Below, piece by piece: positions 59,657-64,000 of a stretch of 64,000 nucleotides of DNA (the stretch's first letter is position 1; the number at the start of each line of letters is the position of its first letter). This DNA is from Enterocola sp045654205 (lineage in GTDB: Bacteria > Bacteroidota > Bacteroidia > Bacteroidales > Paludibacteraceae): the NCBI GenBank assembly GCA_045654205.1, contig JAZOMZ010000002.1, positions 183,157 through 247,156 on the forward strand, read 5' to 3'. The notes beneath the pieces are model-generated. The model saw only the letters and a list, made by a program, of their open reading frames with translations, did not search any database and had not been told where the DNA came from. The translations under genes and the position numbers were made by a program.

Positions 59657-62600
59657 TTAGGCTTTATATTCATCCCAAGATTTGATTGGGATTTCTGTTT
59701 CCTTAACTGAACAGAATGCGTGAATAAACGCAGACGCCAAACGAGCATTGGTTAACAATGGAATATTGTGGTCGATAGCTGAACGACGGATTTTGTAACC
59801 ATTGGTTAACTCGCGACGAGTTTGGTTTTTAGGGATATTGATAACAAGGTCGAATTGTTTGTTTGCCATCATATCGGTAATTTTTAGCTCGCTGTTTTCG
59901 TCGTCTGGCCAACCTACTACAGTAGCGTTGATACCATTTTCTGCTAGGAATTTTTGTGTACCTACAGTTGCATAGATATTGTAACCGTTTTCTTGTAGTT
60001 CACGACATGGTTCTAGTAAGCTTACTTTAGATTTTGCATCACCAGAAGATACCATGATATTCTTTTCTGGAATAGTAGTACCTACAGCGATAAGTGAGCT
60101 TAGAAGAGCTTCATTGAAATCGTCACCAATACAACCTACCTCACCAGTAGATGCCATATCTACACCTAGGATAGGGTCTGCTTTGTGAAGACGAGCAAAT
60201 GAGAATTGAGAAGCTTTTACACCGATGTGTTCGATATCGAATACAGATTTGTCTGGTTTAGAGTATTCTGCACCTAGCATAATGCGAGTAGCAGTTTCGA
60301 TAAAGTTGCGGTTTAGCACTTTAGAAACAAATGGGAACGAACGTGAAGCACGTAGGTTACATTCGATTACTTTAATATCGTTGTTTTTAGCTAGGTATTG
60401 AATATTGAATGGACCTGTGATTTGAAGTTCTTTTGCAATTTGTTTAGAAATCTTCTTCACGCGACGCATTGTTTCAAAATAGATATTTTGAGCAGGGAAT
60501 ACTAGTGTTGCATCACCAGAGTGAACACCTGCAAACTCAACGTGTTCAGAAATTGCATATTCTACTACTTCACCATCTTTTGCTACTGCGTCGAACTCAA
60601 TTTCTTTTGCATTTTGAAGGAATTGAGACACAACTACTGGGTGTTCTTTAGATACTTGAGCAGCTAGAGAAAGGAATGCGTGTACTTGTTCTTTGTCGTA
60701 GCAAACATTCATAGCAGCACCAGAAAGCACGTATGAAGGACGAATAAGCACTGGGAAACCTACTTCTGCAATGAAATCGTCGATATCTTCAAAGCTTGTT
60801 AGCTCTCTCCAACGTGGTTGGTCGATACCTAGGCTATCTAGCATAGCAGAGAATTTGTGACGATCTTCTGCACGGTCGATATTGTATGCTTTTGTACCCA
60901 AGATTGGCACATTTTGAGCATCTAATTTCATAGCCAAATTGTTAGGAATTTGACCACCCATTGATACGATAACGCCTTTTGGATTTTCAATATCTAATAC
61001 GTCTGATACACGTTCAAATGAAAGCTCGTCGAAGTATAGACGGTCGCACATATCGTAGTCGGTAGATACTGTTTCTGGGTTGTAGTTGATCATAACAGAC
61101 TCATAACCAAGTTTGCGAGCTGTTTGTACAGCATTTACACTACACCAGTCAAACTCTACAGAAGAACCGATGCGGTATGCACCAGAACCAAGTACTACGA
61201 TACTTTCAGCAGCAGTTTTGGCAGGAGTAAATTTCACTCCTTCGCCGTATGTGAAGTATAGATAGTTTGTTTTGTCTGGATTTTCAGAAGCAATAGTGTT
61301 GATTCTACATACTGTAGGCACTACCTCTAATGCTTTTCTGTGAGCACGCACTCTAAGAGCAGCGTCGTGCATTTTGCCTTCTGGTTTTTCTACATAACGT
61401 GCAATTTGGAAGTCTGAGAAACCAAGTCTCTTAGCTTCTGCCATTACATCTACAGTAAGGTCTTCAATTTTGTTGAATGAAGAAAGCACCAATGTATATT
61501 TGTAGATATTTTCAAGCGCAGTAAGGAACCAAGGGTCGATTTTGGTAAGTTTTTCGATTTGTTCTACTGAATAGCCTTGCTCAAATGCGTATGCAATAGC
61601 AAAAATACGCATATCTGTTGGGTGAGAAAGTGCGTGTTCAATATCATCAAATTTCATATTGTTGCCAACGAAACCGTGCATACCTTGACCAATCATACGA
61701 AGACCTTTTTGGATAATTTCTTCAAATGATTTACCAATTGACATAATTTCACCTACAGATTTCATTGCAGAACCAATTTCACGGCTCACGCCAACGAATT
61801 TACCTAAGTCCCAACGAGGGATTTTTGCAATGATATAATCTACAGAAGGAGCTACGTATGCTGAGTTTTTGGTACCCATTTCACCGATTTGGTCTAGAGA
61901 GTAACCTAATGCAAGTTTTGCAGCAACGAATGCTAGTGGATAACCAGAAGCTTTAGATGCTAGAGCAGAAGAACGGCTCAAACGAGCATTGATTTCGATG
62001 ATACGATAGTCGTTTGTTTCTGCATTAAATGCGTATTGGATATTACATTCACCCACGATACCAATGTGGCGAACTACTTTTGTAGCAATATTTTGAAGAA
62101 GTTCGATTTGGTCTTGACGAAGTGAAATAATTGGTGCAACCACGATACTTTCACCTGTGTGAATACCAAGTGGGTCTACGTTTTCCATTGGAACTACAGT
62201 GAAACAGTGGTCGTTTTTGTCGCGAATTACCTCAAATTCTATTTCTTTCCAACCTTTTAAGCTTTCTTCTACTAGAATTTGTTTTGAATATGCCAATGCA
62301 CTTTCGCAAAGCTCGATAAATTCTTTTTCGTTAGAACAAACACCAGAACCTAAACCACCTAGAGCGTATGCTGAACGCACCATTACTGGGAAACCTATTC
62401 TGTGTGCTACTTCTAGAGCATCTTCAAGTGATTCTACAGCTTGTGAAACTGGAGTTTTAGCCTCAATTTCGTCTAGTTTTTTCACGAATAGGTCACGGTC
62501 TTCTGTAATCATAATTGCTTCTACAGATGTACCTAAAACTCTAACGCCGTATTGTTCAAGTGTACCATTTAGGTAAAGTTCTGTACCGCAGTTTAGTGCA

Positions 62601-62872
62601 GTTTGACCACCGAAAGCAAGAAGAATACCGTCTGGACGTTCTTTCTTGATAATTTCGGTTACGAAATATGGGGTTACAGGAAGGAAATAAACTCTATCTG
62701 CTACACCTTCAGATGTTTGAATGGTAGCAATATTAGGGTTAATCAACACTGTTTCTATGCCTTCTTCGCGCATAGCTTTTAACGCTTGTGAACCAGAGTA
62801 GTCAAATTCACCTGCTTGACCAATCTTAAGCGCTCCTGAACCTAATAAAATTACTTTTTTACAATTTTCCAT
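59657..62872 (-). CDS. carB: Carbamoyl phosphate synthase large subunit
   Basis: This 1071-aa enzyme makes carbamoyl phosphate for arginine and pyrimidine synthesis. Two ATP-grasp halves are visible (KVILLGSGALKIGQAGEFDYSGSQALKA; then IVVLGSGAYRIGSSVEFDWCSVNAVQTA), followed by a C-terminal allosteric MGS-like domain (YNIYATVGTQKFLAENGI). The catalytic blocks MVRSAYALGGLGSGVC and LIRPSYVLSGAAMNVC are intact. carA is not in the window. The leader carries an attenuator-like structure. Confidence 0.96.
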   Translation of the reverse strand: MENCKKVILLGSGALKIGQAGEFDYSGSQALKAMREEGIETVLINPNIATIQTSEGVADRVYFLPVTPYFVTEIIKKERPDGILLAFGGQTALNCGTELYLNGTLEQYGVRVLGTSVEAIMITEDRDLFVKKLDEIEAKTPVSQAVESLEDALEVAHRIGFPVMVRSAYALGGLGSGVCSNEKEFIELCESALAYSKQILVEESLKGWKEIEFEVIRDKNDHCFTVVPMENVDPLGIHTGESIVVAPIISLRQDQIELLQNIATKVVRHIGIVGECNIQYAFNAETNDYRIIEINARLSRSSALASKASGYPLAFVAAKLALGYSLDQIGEMGTKNSAYVAPSVDYIIAKIPRWDLGKFVGVSREIGSAMKSVGEIMSIGKSFEEIIQKGLRMIGQGMHGFVGNNMKFDDIEHALSHPTDMRIFAIAYAFEQGYSVEQIEKLTKIDPWFLTALENIYKYTLVLSSFNKIEDLTVDVMAEAKRLGFSDFQIARYVEKPEGKMHDAALRVRAHRKALEVVPTVCRINTIASENPDKTNYLYFTYGEGVKFTPAKTAAESIVVLGSGAYRIGSSVEFDWCSVNAVQTARKLGYESVMINYNPETVSTDYDMCDRLYFDELSFERVSDVLDIENPKGVIVSMGGQIPNNLAMKLDAQNVPILGTKAYNIDRAEDRHKFSAMLDSLGIDQPRWRELTSFEDIDDFIAEVGFPVLIRPSYVLSGAAMNVCYDKEQVHAFLSLAAQVSKEHPVVVSQFLQNAKEIEFDAVAKDGEVVEYAISEHVEFAGVHSGDATLVFPAQNIYFETMRRVKKISKQIAKELQITGPFNIQYLAKNNDIKVIECNLRASRSFPFVSKVLNRNFIETATRIMLGAEYSKPDKSVFDIEHIGVKASQFSFARLHKADPILGVDMASTGEVGCIGDDFNEALLSSLIAVGTTIPEKNIMVSSGDAKSKVSLLEPCRELQENGYNIYATVGTQKFLAENGINATVVGWPDDENSELKITDMMANKQFDLVINIPKNQTRRELTNGYKIRRSAIDHNIPLLTNARLASAFIHAFCSVKETEIPIKSWDEYKA

Positions 62873-62904
62873 ACTGTTATATAATGTTTTTGTTTATTTC
62901 AACA

Positions 62905-62943
62905 CAAAAAAAATGCGTCGGTTATAAAAAATAACTAACGCAT
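62905..62943 (-). terminator. Attenuator-like terminator between the leader ORF and carB
   Basis: ATGCGT/ACGCAT (62913-62918/62938-62943) and GTTAT/ATAAC (62921-62925/62931-62935) form a hairpin followed on the minus strand by T8, about 33 nt before the carB ATG. Its left arm is inside the leader ORF. Confidence 0.7.
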
Positions 62944-63014
62944 ACAAAAAAAATAAAAAAGATATTCCACTTAGTAGAAGACATTGATTTATAATGTGTT
63001 ACGGTGTGTTTCAT
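62922..63014 (-). CDS. Leader peptide ORF of carB (30 codons)
   Basis: ATG at 63014 to TAA at 62922: MKHTVTHYKSMSSTKW, then a U-rich coding stretch (NIFFIFFVCVSYFL). The ORF runs through the left arm of the terminator and its stop lies at the start of the right arm, so a closely following ribosome would block the hairpin. Its length, position and uridine-rich run match the E. coli pyrBI leader scheme. No independent evidence of translation. Confidence 0.55.
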   Translation of the reverse strand: MKHTVTHYKSMSSTKWNIFFIFFVCVSYFL

Positions 63015-63068
63015 ATCTTTAATTATTTAGTATTAAAGAGCCCCATTTTCGGTATGCTCAAATTGGTG

Positions 63069-63076
63069 CAAAGGTA
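63069..63076 (-). promoter_or_regulatory. -7 element (TACCTTTG) of the carB leader transcript
   Basis: A TAnnTTTG match about 55 nt upstream of the leader ATG. No clear -33 box. Confidence 0.5.
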
Positions 63077-63286
63077 ATAAAATATTTTGAATTCCCATCG
63101 GAAAATTCAAAATATTTTTAATCTTATTTATGTTCTTAATAAGAAGATGATTACGAAGTAGTATATTAAAAAGTTTTTCTTAAACTTAAGTATTTTACAA
63201 GACAACTACAGTCCATAAGGTTTAAGATTTCGCTAACTGTGGTTAGCGATTTTAAATCAGTGCACTAGGTTGAATATGTTGTTTCT

Positions 63287-64000
63287 TTAATATTTCTCTA
63301 TATACTCTTGCCACGAGTCAGGGTAAAGTTCTTTTATTCTTTGTAAGGTAAATTCTGGAATAGGAGTGTTACGATAATCAATTCCATGTCTCTGTAAAAA
63401 ATCTATTACTTGCATTTTCTCACTATGTTCAATAGAACCTATTGGGAAGAGTTGTAGTCGTAAAACGTTCACTAAATATATTGGTCCAAAATGATTCTTA
63501 GAGATTGGTCTATCATAGTACGCATTATTTTCTATAAGTAATAAAACAATTTTATTATAATCAAGATAGGCTGCTTGTTTTAAAGCACATGTTCCAAATT
63601 CATCATAATAGTTAACATCTGCTCCAGCCTGTAATAGTAATTTAACAGTTTCTATATTCCCATTTTCAACAGCTCCGCGTAATGGTGTATATCTAGTATT
63701 ATTACCTGCCCTTCTTTCTCCCACCTCTATATCATTTGGATTTGCTCCGTATTCTAAAAGTTTTTGAACATATTTTACTCCTAAATTATACTCGCAGGTT
63801 AGAATAATAGCAGAGGTTCCATCGTACCTATCGTAGATATTAACATCAGCATTACTTTCCAATAATGTAATAAAAGATTTGTAATCATCATTCCATATTG
63901 CTAACATTAATAGCGTTTCCCCAAACTTTGGTTCTTGGTAATTAATCAATGTACTATCTTCTTGTATAATAGATTTAATTCTACTTACTCTACCATCTTG
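63287..64000 (-). CDS. Ankyrin-repeat protein, N-terminus beyond the window
   Basis: The frame stays open from the stop at 63287 to the right edge (238 codons), so the start is outside. Ankyrin repeats are clear: GETLLMLAIWNDDYKSFITLLESNADVNIYD, YTPLRGAVENGNIETVKLLLQAGADVNYYDEFG, ALKQAAYLDYNKIVLLLIENNAYYD. The end DFLQRHGIDYRNTPIPEF is less repetitive. It is probably a protein-binding scaffold; no signal peptide can be judged because the N-terminus is missing. Confidence 0.8.
   Translation of the reverse strand, partial: QDGRVSRIKSIIQEDSTLINYQEPKFGETLLMLAIWNDDYKSFITLLESNADVNIYDRYDGTSAIILTCEYNLGVKYVQKLLEYGANPNDIEVGERRAGNNTRYTPLRGAVENGNIETVKLLLQAGADVNYYDEFGTCALKQAAYLDYNKIVLLLIENNAYYDRPISKNHFGPIYLVNVLRLQLFPIGSIEHSEKMQVIDFLQRHGIDYRNTPIPEFTLQRIKELYPDSWQEYIEKY

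Noticed and set aside
62922..63014. Phe-rich leader peptide as a phenylalanine attenuator
   Set aside because: The Phe codons come from T-runs and the gene downstream is carB, so UTP sensing fits better than Phe control.

Overview
The window is an AT-rich chromosomal segment of a Bacteroidota bacterium, most likely of the order Bacteroidales. The evidence is the family content (two PorP/SprF proteins, OmpA proteins with PD40 or CarboxypepD domains, CHU_C secreted proteins, GldB, DUF4270, TamL, the panC-panD / glycogen-synthase / DUF4270 / radA neighbourhood) and the recurring Bacteroidota promoter, TTTG, then 18-20 nt, then TAnnTTTG. No rRNA, CRISPR array, transposase, integrase or reverse transcriptase is visible.

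Layout. 1-2.7 kb: three minus-strand surface or secreted proteins, the first a CBM26/FISUMP-type lipoprotein cut by the left edge. 2.76-3.01 kb: a long rod-shaped structured RNA with its own terminator, a candidate 6S RNA. 3.1-10.2 kb: a minus-strand type IX secretion/gliding-related module (GldB, SPOR lipoprotein, PorP/SprF, OmpA, giant CHU_C protein). 10.3-15.9 kb: short YigZ-like protein, DUF4270 lipoprotein, GT5 glycogen synthase domain, panC-panD and radA. 15.9-28.3 kb: a long minus-strand run with a WG-repeat protein, TlpA-like thioredoxin, queA, an RND efflux system, xseB/xseA, a MORN protein and an RluA synthase. 28.3-30.4 kb: a frameshifted Ser/Thr kinase and a YtxH/holin/small-protein trio. 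30.5-37.3 kb: a second module of the same kind (SprB-like CHU_C protein, PorE-like OmpA protein, PorP/SprF). 37.4-46.5 kb: RelA/SpoT, M3 peptidase, a tandem-duplicated FISUMP lipoprotein, DUF3800 and glycogen phosphorylase. 46.7-57.3 kb: TamL, cysK, tRNA-Arg with a decayed partner, an esterase, leuS, a flippase and a glycosyltransferase. 57.5-64 kb: two secreted proteins, carB behind an apparent attenuator, and an ankyrin protein cut by the right edge.

Most notable points. (1) The two repeats of the FISUMP lipoprotein at 41.7-42.6 kb differ in their C-terminal halves almost only at first and second codon positions, are followed by an identical GC-rich tail, and the second is followed by a small hairpin. 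This pattern is expected of a diversity-generating-retroelement target, although no template or reverse transcriptase lies in the window. (2) carB is preceded by a 30-codon leader ORF whose U-rich codons run straight into an intrinsic terminator, the architecture of E. coli pyrBI attenuation. (3) Several families of dispersed palindromes keep a fixed core while their arms differ from copy to copy but stay self-complementary; one has been absorbed in frame into a glycosyltransferase. (4) The 2.8-3.0 kb structured RNA. (5) Decayed tRNA-Arg sequences next to the intact gene.
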